Assembly (NCBI GenBank): GCA_902791865.1 | Contig: CADAXK010000009.1 | Span: 1 to 64,000, forward strand | DNA: 64,000 nucleotides | Reading direction: 5' to 3' | Source: an uncultured Bacteroidia bacterium | GTDB taxonomy: Bacteria > Bacteroidota > Bacteroidia > Bacteroidales > ML635J-15 | In this document: positions 30,001 through 37,532 of the stretch, piece after piece | How positions within the stretch are numbered: the first letter of the stretch is position 1 | Layout of the letters: each line of letters starts with the position of its first letter | Notes under the pieces: generated by a model | Databases searched by the model: none | Told to the model about the DNA's origin: nothing | What the model saw: the letters and a program-made list of their open reading frames with translations, nothing else | Position numbers and translations under genes: made by a program

Positions 30001-31038
30001 CCGGAATGTGATGCAGTACAGCAGCTTACAGCTACAACCGACAACTATACTGTCGTAAACTTGAACTGGCAGCCAGTAGAACTTGGCGACTACAACTCGG
30101 TTTCGTACCTTGTTTTCTGCGACAATTCACAATATGCAATCGACACCACGACTGAGACTTCAATAACACTTGAAAATTTACCTGCTGGAGAACATTGCTT
30201 CAATGTAAGGGCTTCGCTGGTTGGCGATTACACCTGCATGACGCATCCGTCCGAAACGGTATGCGTAGAGATTCTGGAGATCCCGTGCAACATCCCGCTT
30301 GTTTTGGAAGTAATGAGCGAAGGCGAAGCAATAACCATATCGTGGAACATGCCAGTAGGTGTCGACTACTTCAGTCTCTACAAATACAGCGAACCGCTCG
30401 ACGAGCATCTCACAACAACGACTTTCGTCGATACTGATGTAGTTCCCGAAAGCGAGTACTGCTACGTTCTCATTGCACACTTCGAGGATGGTGTCTGCAG
30501 CGAGGTTTCGACTTCGAAATGCTTTAGGATTGTATCTGATTTCTGCACCGAAACACCTGTTCTGATAGCCGAAGCTTTTGGAAATACTGTTGCGCTCAAA
30601 TGGACAGAATGTGAAGGTGCGGTGAAATATAGGATTTTCAGGGACAATGAGTTTGTCGGAACAACAAATGAAATTTCCTATACCGACAATGTTACCGAAT
30701 CTGGTAACCACTGCTATGTGATTGAAAGCGACTGCGAGTACGGAATGTTCAAACTGTCCAACGAGGAGTGCGTATTTACCGATGCTATCGACGAATGGTC
30801 TGCCGATGAATTGAGCATCTACCCGAACCCGACAGATGACCAATTCTTCATCGAAGGACAGCGCATTGCTACAGTCCAGATTTTCAACGCAATTGGACAG
30901 CTTGTTACCGAAATCGAAAACAACGAATCAGAACGCATAACCATCAACTGCAACGGCTGGAGTCCTGGACTGTACAGTGTACAGATAATTTCAACCGAAG
31001 GCAAGGTTACGACACAGAAAATTTCGATTTTTAGATAA
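21082..31038 (+). CDS. Giant mosaic T9SS surface protein (anchor-J, Fn3, FISUMP, GLUG, propeller modules)
   Basis: An exported protein of 3318 residues. After a signal peptide (cut near SFGQ) come three related choice-of-anchor-J-like modules (about 45-220, 510-690, 1296-1475), each with the core GGE(K/N)SLY. Fn3-like domains lie between them. Two FISUMP-like domains (about 790-990 and 1090-1290) begin YVDLGLPSGT(K/R)WA, and a third, more canonical one (2290-2510) has WMAENLRYGG and GICPNGWHLPS. There is a GLUG-like region (1720-1920), a bacterial Ig-like segment (about 1990-2080), a carboxypeptidase-regulatory-like domain (2547-2620), a beta-propeller-like region (2690-2890), three Fn3-like domains (2970-3230) and a T9SS sorting domain (3245-3318, LSIYPNPTDDQF). 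The open frame is unbroken over 9.9 kb. Probably an adhesin or binding scaffold; no catalytic site seen. Confidence 0.9.
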   Translation: MRNLYKRETKEYTPHKLFSKVALCAILLFFTTFASFGQNVIYSCGFEDDTENANWTLANGDQSNQWYIGTAANNGGEKSLYISSDGGVSNNYNTSSTSYVYAYRELNIEENGLYYISFDWYAQGESSFDLMKAYLVPTSLNPDFSAGESNGMSQNNNNAPSDWIAAGNMSSYNGYSNWQHCAVEKELEADSYYLVFFWKNDGYDGSNPPAAIDNINIMKITCRMIANLSVTDITTESATINWTESGSAESWEVIVSEIGLSDEELAAAVPVTTTSPSYSATGLEHAHTYYVYVRAVCSEDSKSIWTTTTFATRVCIPEDMCEIHYELFDRYGDGWSGNAIKVFDATTNEVLATWTINSGSSATGSLAICNGREIRFEWVNGSFAYETSYNVFDVDDDEIFSGSGEIPSPVSYTMYCPTCHKIKNLSVIDVTSESATVSWSGTTDSWQLVLSETILDEDALENSTPISSTDSSYLFTGLSIGTRYYVYVRAVCSDTDHSLWKSKSFLTPNYPAPLPYSNGFEDDEENAKWTLTDCSSNKWHIGYAVNNGGENSLYISNNDGVSNAYNNSLTSYAYACREIEITATGDYQFDFDWRAKGESSYDYLRAFVIPFLLNPNLTNCESNGISSSNTPSGWIDASQNGLMNGQSSWKHSTKILNLEAGIYYLAFFWVNDNDQGDNPPASIDNISIERIINPVVSTVSHSNVSSASANLQGSIVLHGASDITVRGFEYGTSAENLTENTQSADDTDDFSATITGLTPNTIYYYRAYATNSDGSGYGEIKSFKTYGSYAGHDYVDLGLPSGTKWASMNVGAENPEDSGDYFAWGETTAKDNYNWNTYGYCNGNEDIPKLTKYCNDEVYGNNGFTDDLTTLEATDDAATANWGSDWRMPTRDEIQELINNCNRTWTTQNGINGMLFTSRNNGNFIFLPAAGFRNDNTLEGDGSVGSYWSSSIVSDSPLLAWYLYYNSDDYLIYNYYRNEGSSVRAIYRQSPTVATNSSDNITLTTATLYGSILNIGTSDVIERGFIYGTNRGNLTETEHSETATNDFSASLTGLANGTTYYYRAYATNSDTTGYGEIKSFTTPSGELGDHYYVDLGLPSGTRWATTNIGATNPEDFGSEFAWGETTTKDDYDWSTYIYSNGGDGYNTLTKYCNNSEYGDNGFTDSLTSLEAADDAATVNWGEEWIMPSAEDMQELVDNCSTTWITINGIKGLMVTSNSNGNSIFLPSGYDEGLSTTSKYWSNSLYTDNPSEASYLSVYSGDSESDPNFSMGYESRFMPMRIRPVYKVEPTAMDIDYEPYNCDFEDAEENANWVLNNGRQTNKWHIGYAVNNGGEKSLYLSDDGGENYSYNNRATSYIYAYRRINITAADKYQFDFDRRVRGEGNYDLLRAFLVPDSLSHNLTAGTDNGMNSTNNTPPAGWIDISTAGVMSEQMGWKHNSSKLQIDEPGLYYLTFFWKNDGSGGNNPPAAVDNVMVRKLPPFEITTLSAPHTSTTATLGAEIVIDREVEITQVGFVFGENENQLLDTLSMAYGENTFTRQIADLTPQTNYCYRAFAKYDDKTVFGDIVSFRTKSNDTDGTTDNPLTIENAEEWSMFAEAMLQSENQSTSTYKGFEIYNCGDDTYFELTADIDLADCNNIVVNKFGGHFNGAGHTVTIHYNQQLGAANVFNDLENGFVDSLNVLVPASFDVRYDVAIYGALCINAKSSVISNCTTQVANENVKVMAQSSGKFGGIAGNSVNSTITNCTNNLSMELSADSYLWGGGIVGNIEGGSVSGCTNNAVITGVYAGGIVGQLYEATLSSNLNAGNIIGQEMVGGIVASVLDGNVVVDKCMNIAELYATNKGCGFVSLGGIVGYNPLANLTISNCANYGSFTDISMQLGGIFGNGIATMSNNVSVPQFFATNGEDNLYNCVYPTVGTTEDDYSDPNLTETDDFFDEQVGDLRVDSLRLKYNSRGTGKPTAEMLGSELESTLSANWNYTAGLYPMPAGIPENNRTIAARIPIYFAQDETSASVMSNFTLPTTILGHNVSWASSNPNYISISRGNATVTRPTLGQPDVEVRLTATYEGETKTFIVLVISPKIVPVNTDFAFIESDSLDIEGHFDSNTSGLSYLKEYGFIYSKKPNISDSTKVVCTNLSEEIHDETFNGRFFYYVTETESFVPGKRYYFTAFATTADTTLYGEVNYFRTVGPPDALILYTQYRDTTSMGIYVHVLSDDENGLEVNMFCGTDRNNLTEQAEIEYNSNLGYYYAHFYDLQPETQYWFVAEATDSLGTSRSDTVSFYTYGTFIDERDDTEYKSIIIGNQKWMAENLRYGGNIPFGTQGELSSTLPRRYNPGNSSNSVPEYGYLYNWPAAMNTATDSSSVLNPSGVQGICPNGWHLPSKAEWNQLYKTLGGDWNYAASQLASYNTDPEYGAIITGTYNFARTGFEEVEAGRYMGQYEAGQDAYFWSATEKGSNKAYNRHINIRSTMFFEESSEMSYGLSVRCIKGKTIYAALDTVIICADEYTYLDTTFTESGDYMRRFYFAEDADTAYCLHLNIDDCYRMASGVVTDASTSTAIPNARVVIGNAVAWTNDDGEYSLMAPKGTQPLWVSAVDYATYSEEVDIHQDTSFNFELYSAQISINAEDISITTYPYMAHYDSITISNVGTAPLVWSSVAEYEGLELLPEPEGTRHSRNSRALWDSIQTFNTRFNAEQAIATDGFFIYTSSWQRPGEFNRYTPDGEYVETFFIENVGMIRNLSYDGTYFYGTDATNVILKLDLYNQIVVDSIITDLNNIRHCSFNKQNGKLLAGDWNSLYSIDTATGVSTRIRNDLENIYGSAFDNLSPGGPYLWLFSQTSQDNGPSAYIRQFSLSDGNFTDKAHYLDDIEISDVSLAGGICASAQIFDGKYVLLANVQNPTGHNTIAAYEIGRINNLVTTDRKNGEIQPNESVTIIISEYVTETGTFNATVRYHLANVIGDQSDDLNISISAVVPECDAVQQLTATTDNYTVVNLNWQPVELGDYNSVSYLVFCDNSQYAIDTTTETSITLENLPAGEHCFNVRASLVGDYTCMTHPSETVCVEILEIPCNIPLVLEVMSEGEAITISWNMPVGVDYFSLYKYSEPLDEHLTTTTFVDTDVVPESEYCYVLIAHFEDGVCSEVSTSKCFRIVSDFCTETPVLIAEAFGNTVALKWTECEGAVKYRIFRDNEFVGTTNEISYTDNVTESGNHCYVIESDCEYGMFKLSNEECVFTDAIDEWSADELSIYPNPTDDQFFIEGQRIATVQIFNAIGQLVTEIENNESERITINCNGWSPGLYSVQIISTEGKVTTQKISIFR

Positions 31039-31060
31039 TAATTTGAAACACAATTGCACA

Positions 31061-31100
31061 CAAATCCTCCTGAAACAATTTCAGGGGGATTTGTTATTTT
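31061..31100 (+). terminator. Intrinsic terminator of the giant surface protein gene
   Basis: The long stem CAAATCCTCCTGAAA / TTTCAGGGGGATTTG (one G-T pair, CAA loop) is followed by TTATTTTG. Confidence 0.8.
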
Positions 31101-31146
31101 GATGGTATACTGGGAAAATTAGCGGTCAACTTTAAAAAATTTTATC

Positions 31147-31154
31147 TAATTTTG
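31147..31154 (+). promoter_or_regulatory. Bacteroidota -7 promoter element (TAATTTTG)
   Basis: A TAnnTTTG match 21 bases before the purM ATG. It overlaps a TTG at 31152, which rules that out as the start. Confidence 0.65.
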
Positions 31155-31175
31155 CAACCTCAAAACAAAAAGGTT

Positions 31176-32345
31176 ATGCCTGATAATTTCAGATACAATC
31201 AAAGGGGTGTTTCGGCCTCAAAGGAAGATGTCCACAATGCAATAAAGAACATTGACAAGGGCTTGTATCCCAAGTCGTTCTGCAAAATTATACCCGACAT
31301 TCTCTGCGGTGACAAAGATTATTGCAACATCATGCATGCAGATGGCGCTGGCACAAAATCATCGCTGGCCTACATGTACTGGCGCGAAACTGGCGACCTT
31401 TCGGTATGGAAAGGAATAGCCATTGATGCTATCGTGATGAACACCGACGACCTGCTTTGCGTTGGAGCAACCGACAACATATTGCTGTCATCCACCATCG
31501 GACGCAACAAAAGGCTCATTCCAGGCGAAGTTATCTCGGCAATAATAAACGGCACGCAGGAATTCTGCGACACAATGCGCCAATTTGGCGTAAACATTGT
31601 GCTCACAGGTGGCGAAACTGCCGATGTTGGCGACCTTGTAAGAACGGTAATCGTAGATTCTACCGTAACCTGTCGCATGAAGCGTAGCGAATTGATAACC
31701 AATGAGAAAATTGGTGATGGAAATGTGATTGTAGGTCTTGCATCTTACGGACAGGCAAAATACGAAACCTTTTACAACGGTGGTATGGGAAGCAACGGAC
31801 TTACCTCAGCCCGCCACGATGTATTTGCAAAGTACCTTGCCGAAAAATATCCCGAAAGCTACGACAACGGCATACCACAGGAACTTGTATATTCGGGCAA
31901 ATGCCACCTTACCGACAAATTAGAAGATCCGTACAGCGATGCTGGAAAGCTAGTCCTCTCTCCTACCCGCACCTACGCACCGGTAATCCGCGAAATCTTG
32001 AACCATTACAGGCATCAGATTAACGGCATAATACATTGCAGTGGCGGTGCTCAAACAAAGATTCTCAACTTCGTTGACAACCTGCATGTAGTGAAGGACA
32101 ATATGTTCGAAACTCCGTTGCTATTCAAGCTAATACAGGAACAAAGCGGCACCGACTGGCGCGAAATGTACAAGGTATTCAACATGGGACACCGCATGGA
32201 ACTTTATGTACCTGAAAGCATCGCCGATGGAATAATTTCGATTAGCAAGAGCTTCGGCGTAGATGCAAAGGTAATCGGACATTGCGAGAAATGCGAAGGC
32301 AAGAAACTGACAATCAAATCGGACAAAGGAGAATTTAGTTATTAA
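31176..32345 (+). CDS. purM: Phosphoribosylformylglycinamidine cyclo-ligase (AIR synthetase)
   Basis: Converts FGAM plus ATP to AIR in purine synthesis, in the cytoplasm. The 389 residues fit the longer Bacteroidota form of the PurM/AIR synthase family. Visible signatures are HADGAGTKSSLA (substrate/ATP loop), the DAIVMNTDDLLCVGA stretch in place of the usual D.VAM.VNDI, LTGGETADVGD, and the C-terminal NMGHRMELYV. The ATG at 31176 follows AAAAAGG. About 100 bases of AT-rich spacer, with repeats such as TTTACGATT and TTGAAC, separate it from prfA. Confidence 0.9.
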   Translation: MPDNFRYNQRGVSASKEDVHNAIKNIDKGLYPKSFCKIIPDILCGDKDYCNIMHADGAGTKSSLAYMYWRETGDLSVWKGIAIDAIVMNTDDLLCVGATDNILLSSTIGRNKRLIPGEVISAIINGTQEFCDTMRQFGVNIVLTGGETADVGDLVRTVIVDSTVTCRMKRSELITNEKIGDGNVIVGLASYGQAKYETFYNGGMGSNGLTSARHDVFAKYLAEKYPESYDNGIPQELVYSGKCHLTDKLEDPYSDAGKLVLSPTRTYAPVIREILNHYRHQINGIIHCSGGAQTKILNFVDNLHVVKDNMFETPLLFKLIQEQSGTDWREMYKVFNMGHRMELYVPESIADGIISISKSFGVDAKVIGHCEKCEGKKLTIKSDKGEFSY

Positions 32346-32446
32346 TTTACGATTGACGATTTTAGATTTACGATTGAATAGAATTTATGAATTTTAAATT
32401 ATCAAATTATTGAAACTTTGAACTTTTGAACATTGAACTTTAGCAT

Positions 32447-33532
32447 ATGGCAAACAACTTAATATTAGAAAAACTCAAAGGCGTAAAGGCTCGATTCATC
32501 GAAGTTGGCAAAATGCTTACCGACCAGTCGATAATGTCCGATATGGACAAGTACGTAAAACTGAACAAGGAATACAAGGACTTGGAACCTATTGTCGAAG
32601 CCTACGACGAATATACCAATATGATTTCCAACATCGACAATGCCAAGTCGATACTTTCGACCGAGAAGGACGAGGAAATGCGTGAAATGGCAAAGATGGA
32701 AATCGATGAACTTACTGCCAAGATTGACCCGATGGAAGAAAAGATAAAACTTCTGCTTATCCCCAAAGACCCTGAGGATGAGAAGAATGCCATTGTGGAA
32801 ATACGTGGCGGTGCAGGTGGTGACGAAGCCAGCCTTTTTGCAGGCGAACTTATGCGCATGTACATGAAATACTGCGAAACCAAAGGATGGAAAACCGAAA
32901 TCACACGCGCAACCGAAGGCACTGTCGGCGGTTACAAGGAAGTTGTTTTCACAGTTACCGGACATGGAGTTTACGGAATCTTGAAATACGAATCTGGCGT
33001 TCACCGCGTACAGCGCGTTCCGCAGACCGAAACACAAGGTCGTGTACACACATCTGCAGCATCGGTTGCCGTATTGCCCGAAGCCGACGAGGTTGACATC
33101 AAAATTAACCCAGCCGACATCAAGCGCGATGAGTTCTGCTCATCTGGACCTGGCGGACAGTCGGTAAATACCACTTACTCGGCTATTCGTCTTACTCACA
33201 TCCCTACCGGAATCGTAGTTACATGCCAGGACGAAAAGTCGAAACTGAAGAATATCGAGTCGGCAATGAAGGAACTTCGTACTCGTTTGTACAACCTTGA
33301 ATATCAGAAATATTTGGACGAAATTTCAAAGAAGCGCAAGACCATGGTTTCCACAGGCGACCGCTCGGCAAAGATCCGCACCTACAACTTCCCGCAGGGG
33401 CGCGTTACCGACCACCGCATCAACTACACCATGTACAACTTGCAAAACTTTATGCTTGGTGACATTCAGGAACTTATCGACCAGCTAATCATGGCCGAAA
33501 ACGCAGAACGACTGAAGGAAGCAAACGACTAA
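32447..33532 (+). CDS. prfA: Peptide chain release factor 1
   Basis: Recognises UAA and UAG and triggers peptide release at the ribosome. The 361 residues match RF1. The catalytic GGQ lies in [15 protein letters not shown]. The codon-recognition tripeptide is the PQT in [11 protein letters not shown], which occupies the RF1 PxT position, whereas RF2 would carry SPF. No internal frameshift is present or expected in RF1. The Gln of GGQ is probably methylated by PrmC, which is not in this window. Confidence 0.95.
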   Translation: MANNLILEKLKGVKARFIEVGKMLTDQSIMSDMDKYVKLNKEYKDLEPIVEAYDEYTNMISNIDNAKSILSTEKDEEMREMAKMEIDELTAKIDPMEEKIKLLLIPKDPEDEKNAIVEIRGGAGGDEASLFAGELMRMYMKYCETKGWKTEITRATEGTVGGYKEVVFTVTGHGVYGILKYESGVHRVQRVPQTETQGRVHTSAASVAVLPEADEVDIKINPADIKRDEFCSSGPGGQSVNTTYSAIRLTHIPTGIVVTCQDEKSKLKNIESAMKELRTRLYNLEYQKYLDEISKKRKTMVSTGDRSAKIRTYNFPQGRVTDHRINYTMYNLQNFMLGDIQELIDQLIMAENAERLKEAND

Positions 33533-33578
33533 ACTATATTTTTAAAAATATACTTGTGCAGTGTAAGTAAAAAATATT

Positions 33579-33586
33579 TAAATTTG
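33579..33586 (+). promoter_or_regulatory. Bacteroidota -7 promoter element (TAAATTTG)
   Basis: A TAnnTTTG match 29 bases before the ATG of the TPR protein; it may also serve ribD and the CPBP protease. Confidence 0.6.
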
Positions 33587-33615
33587 CCGAATAGTATTCA
33601 AAGCCATAAAATTGT

Positions 33616-34644
33616 ATGAGACTAAACATTGCCATACTGATTGCATTTGTGCTGGCTACTACAACAGCATACTCGCAGAACGAAGAAGCACTCCTGTCAA
33701 ACGGATTGTTCGCCTTCAACAACGACAATTACATGCAGACAATAAACGACCTGTCGAAATATGTTGAAATAAACAAGGAAAACGCCTTGGCTTACAATAC
33801 ACTTGGCAAGGCTTACGCCGCATTTGGCAATCTCGACAAGGCCATGATAAACTTCCAGATGGCAATAAAGCTTGATCCAAAATATTACGAAGCAGTTAAG
33901 AATCTCGGCTATGTTTACTACGACGAAGGCGACTTCAACAAGGCAATAAGCCTGTTTGAAAACGCAATCAAGATTAATCCGAAATACGACACTGCCTACA
34001 ATGCTCTAGGCAACGCCTACGACGAACTGAAAAACTACAAGAAGGCAATATCATACTACACAAAGGCTGTATCAATCAGCGCATTATACGATGGTGCATA
34101 CAACAACCTTGGACTTGCATATTCGCACAACGGAAACTACGAGAAGGCTTTGGAAAGCTGTAAGAAGGCTCTCGAAATCAATCCGCGCAACGATGATGCA
34201 TACAATGCTATCGGCGTGATTTACGAAGACCAAGGTGAATATGTTGAAGCTATCGAGTGGTTCAAGAAGGCAATAGAAGTCAACAAGGACAATGCCGATG
34301 CATACAATAACCTCGGTGTTGCCTACTATTATTCGGATGATGTGAAAGGCGAAAGCAAAGCCGTTAAAAACTACCTCAAAGCTCTCGAACTTAATCCGGA
34401 CAACATCGATTCGTACAACAACCTTGGTGCTGCATATTTCTCGACAAATCCGACCAAGGCAATGGAATACTACAACAAGGCATTGAGTATCAATCCAAAC
34501 CATGTCGACACCAACTACAACATCGGCAAGCTTTACATGTCGATGGATCAGGAAGCCGATGCAATAGCACATTTCCGCCGTGCCGCAAGTGCTGGTCAGG
34601 AACTTAGCCAGAAGGAACTTAAGCAAAGAGGACTCGACTGGTAA
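33616..34644 (+). CDS. Secreted/periplasmic TPR protein
   Basis: 342 residues: a signal peptide (cut after TTTAYSQ) and then about nine TPR units with the usual A.AYNNLG.AY...G.Y.KAI..Y.KAI.INP pattern, filling the protein almost to its C-terminus. It probably serves as a protein-binding scaffold in the periplasm; no partner can be named. It stops 7 bases before the ribD ATG, so co-transcription is likely. Confidence 0.85.
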   Translation: MRLNIAILIAFVLATTTAYSQNEEALLSNGLFAFNNDNYMQTINDLSKYVEINKENALAYNTLGKAYAAFGNLDKAMINFQMAIKLDPKYYEAVKNLGYVYYDEGDFNKAISLFENAIKINPKYDTAYNALGNAYDELKNYKKAISYYTKAVSISALYDGAYNNLGLAYSHNGNYEKALESCKKALEINPRNDDAYNAIGVIYEDQGEYVEAIEWFKKAIEVNKDNADAYNNLGVAYYYSDDVKGESKAVKNYLKALELNPDNIDSYNNLGAAYFSTNPTKAMEYYNKALSINPNHVDTNYNIGKLYMSMDQEADAIAHFRRAASAGQELSQKELKQRGLDW

Positions 34645-34651
34645 TCCCACA

Positions 34652-35704
34652 ATGGACGAAATCTACATGAGACGGTGCATCGAACTCGCAAAATGCGGGT
34701 TCGGAACGGCATCTCCAAACCCTATGGTTGGTGCTGTTATCGTACATAACGGCAAAATTATAGGCGAAGGTTGGCATCGTCGCTGTGGCGAAGCCCACGC
34801 CGAAGTAAATGCCGTAAATTCCGTGAAGGACAAATCCTTGATTAAGGAATCCACAATATATGTATCTCTCGAACCATGTGCCCATGTAGGACGAACACCA
34901 GCCTGTGCCGACATGCTTATCCGCGAAGGCATTCCAAATGTCGTTGTCGGTAGCATCGACCCATTTGAAAAGGTTGCAGGAAAAGGTATCGAGAAACTGA
35001 AAAATGCAGGAGTTGATGTTAAAATTGGCGTTCTGAAACAGGAATGCGACTGGCTGAACCGCAGATTCTTTACATACCACACAAAGCGCAGACCATACAT
35101 AATCCTTAAATGGGCGCAAACCGCTGATGGTTTCATTGATAACATTCGCTCCGACAGCACTCAAAAGCCACTGAAAATCACAAATGTAAATTTCGATAGA
35201 CTTGTACACAAATGGCGCACAGAGGAAGATGCCATTTTGGTAGGCACGCGAACCACCCTGCTCGATAACCCACAGCTGACCGCCCGCCTTTGGGCTGGAC
35301 GAAATCCAGTGCGAGTATGCATTGACCGTGAACTAAAAGTACCAGAATCAAGCAAAATTCTTGATAATCAAGCAAAGACAATAATAATCAATGGTAAAAA
35401 AGAAGGTACAAATGACAATCTAATTTTCTGCAAGGCTGACTTCGATGAAAACATTGTCCCACAAGTACTTGACATATTGTACCGCAACGAAATCCAATCG
35501 GTAATTGTCGAAGGGGGTGCTCAGACAATAAATTCGTTTCTTTCGCTTGGGCTATGGGATGAAGCAAGGATTTTCACCAATGGTGACGAAATTGGAACAG
35601 GAGTAAAAGCACCACATTTCAACCATCCCATTGCAAAATCTGAAATCAAAGACAGGATAACCCTTAACTATCACTACAATACCGATTATTATGTTCAATC
35701 GTGA
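34652..35704 (+). CDS. ribD: Bifunctional riboflavin biosynthesis protein RibD
   Basis: Catalyses deamination and then reduction of the pyrimidine intermediate in riboflavin synthesis. In 350 residues, the N-terminal cytidine-deaminase-like domain has HAE (49-51) and PCAHVGRTPAC (75-85), giving the zinc ligands His49, Cys76 and Cys85 and the catalytic Glu51. The C-terminal reductase domain (from RPYIILKWAQTADGFI) contains the usual VEGGAQTINSFL. The ATG at 34652 (MDEIYMRRCIELA) is the family start; 24 further upstream codons overlap the TPR gene and look non-coding. It overlaps the next gene by 14 bases. Confidence 0.93.
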   Translation: MDEIYMRRCIELAKCGFGTASPNPMVGAVIVHNGKIIGEGWHRRCGEAHAEVNAVNSVKDKSLIKESTIYVSLEPCAHVGRTPACADMLIREGIPNVVVGSIDPFEKVAGKGIEKLKNAGVDVKIGVLKQECDWLNRRFFTYHTKRRPYIILKWAQTADGFIDNIRSDSTQKPLKITNVNFDRLVHKWRTEEDAILVGTRTTLLDNPQLTARLWAGRNPVRVCIDRELKVPESSKILDNQAKTIIINGKKEGTNDNLIFCKADFDENIVPQVLDILYRNEIQSVIVEGGAQTINSFLSLGLWDEARIFTNGDEIGTGVKAPHFNHPIAKSEIKDRITLNYHYNTDYYVQS

Positions 35705-36557
35705 ATTATCGCCTTTGGGTAAGTTGCTGGCAATAATACTTTGCCTGTGTTTTGGCTTTATGCTTAACACATTGGCGATAAGCTTATTGTACGGATATAT
35801 GCAGGATGGAGCCGCCTACAAGTTGCTACTTATCTTGTCATCGGTATTGTCGTTTGGATTGCCAGCCCTACTTGCCGCACGATTTATTGGAAACGGAGAA
35901 CCTCAATTTCGGTTTCTGGGCATGACCGAAAGCCCCAAACCCGCGAAGCACATCCTCGCCTTTGTGTTCATGCTTGCGATAATGCCAGCTATCGAGTTTA
36001 TTTCAAGCTTGAATGCCTGTTATAGTTTTCCCGATGCGCTTAAAAGTTTGGAAGAATATTTCCGCAATGCCGACTTCCGTGCGATACAAGCCACACAAAA
36101 AGCTCTTGCAGCTGACAGTTTAGGTGGATATTTGCTGAACCTCATCGCCTTAGCCATAACTCCAGCTATCTGCGAGGAAATGTTTTTCCGTGGAGTTTTG
36201 CAAAAATATCTCTGCAGTACGATGAAAAGCAAGCACTTTGCAATATTGCTAACCGCGATTATTTTTTCAGCAATACACATGCAATTTTCAGGACTATTAC
36301 CACGATTTATTCTTGGGGCTATACTCGGATATTTGTTTTATTCATCTGGATCGTTGTGGTTGTCAATTGTAGCCCATGCCACCAATAACGCATTGGTTGT
36401 CAGCGCAGTATTCTTCTTCAATGCCGATGTTTCTGTAACACCTGACCTTAGTGCATACGCTAATCCTTGGTGGATAGGGTCAATAGCTGTCGGACTTGGA
36501 ATAGCAGTGCTGGTAGGCAGACTGATTTTCGGCAGGAAAAGATATAATAAATTATAA
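35691..36557 (+). CDS. CPBP-family intramembrane metalloprotease (CAAX/Abi-type)
   Basis: A 288-residue inner-membrane protein with about seven to eight hydrophobic segments. All family motifs are intact: EEMFFRG (Glu162, Glu163, Arg167), FSAIHMQFSG (His196) and HATNNALVV (His229 with Asn232). Members act as intramembrane endopeptidases; some support bacteriocin self-immunity, but no bacteriocin gene lies nearby. It overlaps ribD by 14 bases, so translation is probably coupled. Confidence 0.88.
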   Translation: MFNRELSPLGKLLAIILCLCFGFMLNTLAISLLYGYMQDGAAYKLLLILSSVLSFGLPALLAARFIGNGEPQFRFLGMTESPKPAKHILAFVFMLAIMPAIEFISSLNACYSFPDALKSLEEYFRNADFRAIQATQKALAADSLGGYLLNLIALAITPAICEEMFFRGVLQKYLCSTMKSKHFAILLTAIIFSAIHMQFSGLLPRFILGAILGYLFYSSGSLWLSIVAHATNNALVVSAVFFFNADVSVTPDLSAYANPWWIGSIAVGLGIAVLVGRLIFGRKRYNKL

Positions 36558-36591
36558 TCAATATCATTTTATTTAATTAGCAAAAAAATGT

Positions 36592-36599
36592 ATTTTTGC
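36592..36599 (+). promoter_or_regulatory. Bacteroidota -7 promoter element (TATTTTTG)
   Basis: A TAnnTTTG match 91 bases upstream of the membrane-protein ATG. It implies an unusually long leader that contains the hairpin at 36625-36665. Confidence 0.6.
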
Positions 36600-36624
36600 A
36601 CCGAAATTGGTGTATTGCGCTAAC

Positions 36625-36665
36625 AGCAGGTTCACGCCATACTACCTCATATTATTGAACCTGCT
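36625..36665 (+). promoter_or_regulatory. Leader hairpin with a perfect 10-bp stem
   Basis: AGCAGGTTCA (36625-36634) pairs perfectly with TGAACCTGCT (36656-36665) across a 21-base loop. It sits between the predicted promoter and the start codon, so it would form in the mRNA leader. There is no T-run after it, so it is not a terminator. Confidence 0.6.
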
Positions 36666-36689
36666 AAAATTTAAATAAAAAGATACAAT

Positions 36690-37475
36690 ATGAGTTTTAT
36701 AGAAAGGCTTAGTGAATCTGCAATTACGAACATTCCAGATCTTATTAATCTGCACCACAGCAACCCACTAGGTGTTAATCCATTAGGACTTTTGATATTT
36801 ATATTCATAATGGCAGCACTAATGGAATTAGTAAATTTCCATATTAGATACAGAGACAGATCAAAATTTTATCCTATTCTGTACACACTGTTTGGAATAA
36901 CCTTGATTTCAATCTATTACTACTGCTTTATGAGCGACCTGCCAATAGTTAACAGGTGGGGAGAAAAACCATGCATTGGCTGGTTCTGCGACTACGATGT
37001 AGTTGGCGACTGGGGACTTACAATTCTCGGACTTGTAGGTCTTGTCCTAGTGGTTTACTGGATGATATGCGCTGTAATGCAGGTTACAGCCGAAATGTCG
37101 GTTCACGCTGGACTTAGCGAAGGCAAGAAGTGGAAAGAATGGAAATGGGGAACAGTAGTTGCTCTTGCAGGACTTGGAGCTAGCGTAATCGTTTACATAG
37201 CAAAAGCTTCAGCAGCAGCTTGTTCATGGGTTCTGCTAGGTAGCCAGATAGCAATGTTGCTGTTCTGCCTCGTGAAGCTAGTTCTCGACTGCGTACGCAC
37301 AAAGAGCGCATGGGGCGTGGCAATAGCATTGGTATTCTTCCTTGGTATCGAAGCAGTGATAATGCTTTCGATAGAATGCATGTACGGCGCAATTGTATTC
37401 TGCGTAGCAATTCTCGGAGCATTTGCATCGGCAAAGGCAAGAAAGAAAAAACCGAAAAATAAGAAAAATGAATAG
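36690..37475 (+). CDS. Hypothetical polytopic membrane protein
   Basis: 261 residues with about seven hydrophobic segments. A short N-terminal amphipathic stretch precedes the first helix at about residue 32. A soluble loop contains NRWGEKPCIGWFCDYD with two Cys, and the C-terminus is a basic tail (ARKKKPKNKKNE). No family recognised. It is a single-gene unit with its own promoter, an unusual structured leader and a downstream terminator. Confidence 0.7.
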   Translation: MSFIERLSESAITNIPDLINLHHSNPLGVNPLGLLIFIFIMAALMELVNFHIRYRDRSKFYPILYTLFGITLISIYYYCFMSDLPIVNRWGEKPCIGWFCDYDVVGDWGLTILGLVGLVLVVYWMICAVMQVTAEMSVHAGLSEGKKWKEWKWGTVVALAGLGASVIVYIAKASAAACSWVLLGSQIAMLLFCLVKLVLDCVRTKSAWGVAIALVFFLGIEAVIMLSIECMYGAIVFCVAILGAFASAKARKKKPKNKKNE

Positions 37476-37488
37476 TTTTATGCAATAA

Positions 37489-37528
37489 AAAATAAAGGCT
37501 GGAGAAAATCTTCAGCCTTTATTTTTTT
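37489..37528. terminator. Bidirectional terminator between convergent genes
   Basis: The stem AATAAAGGCTG / CAGCCTTTATT has A-runs before and T-runs after it, so it can stop the membrane-protein transcript on the plus strand and the five-gene operon on the minus strand. Confidence 0.8.
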
Positions 37529-37532
37529 GTCA

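Noticed and set aside
30178..30843. 221-codon minus-strand frame opposite the end of the giant surface protein
   Set aside because: Antisense to Fn3-like and T9SS sorting domains that are clearly coding.
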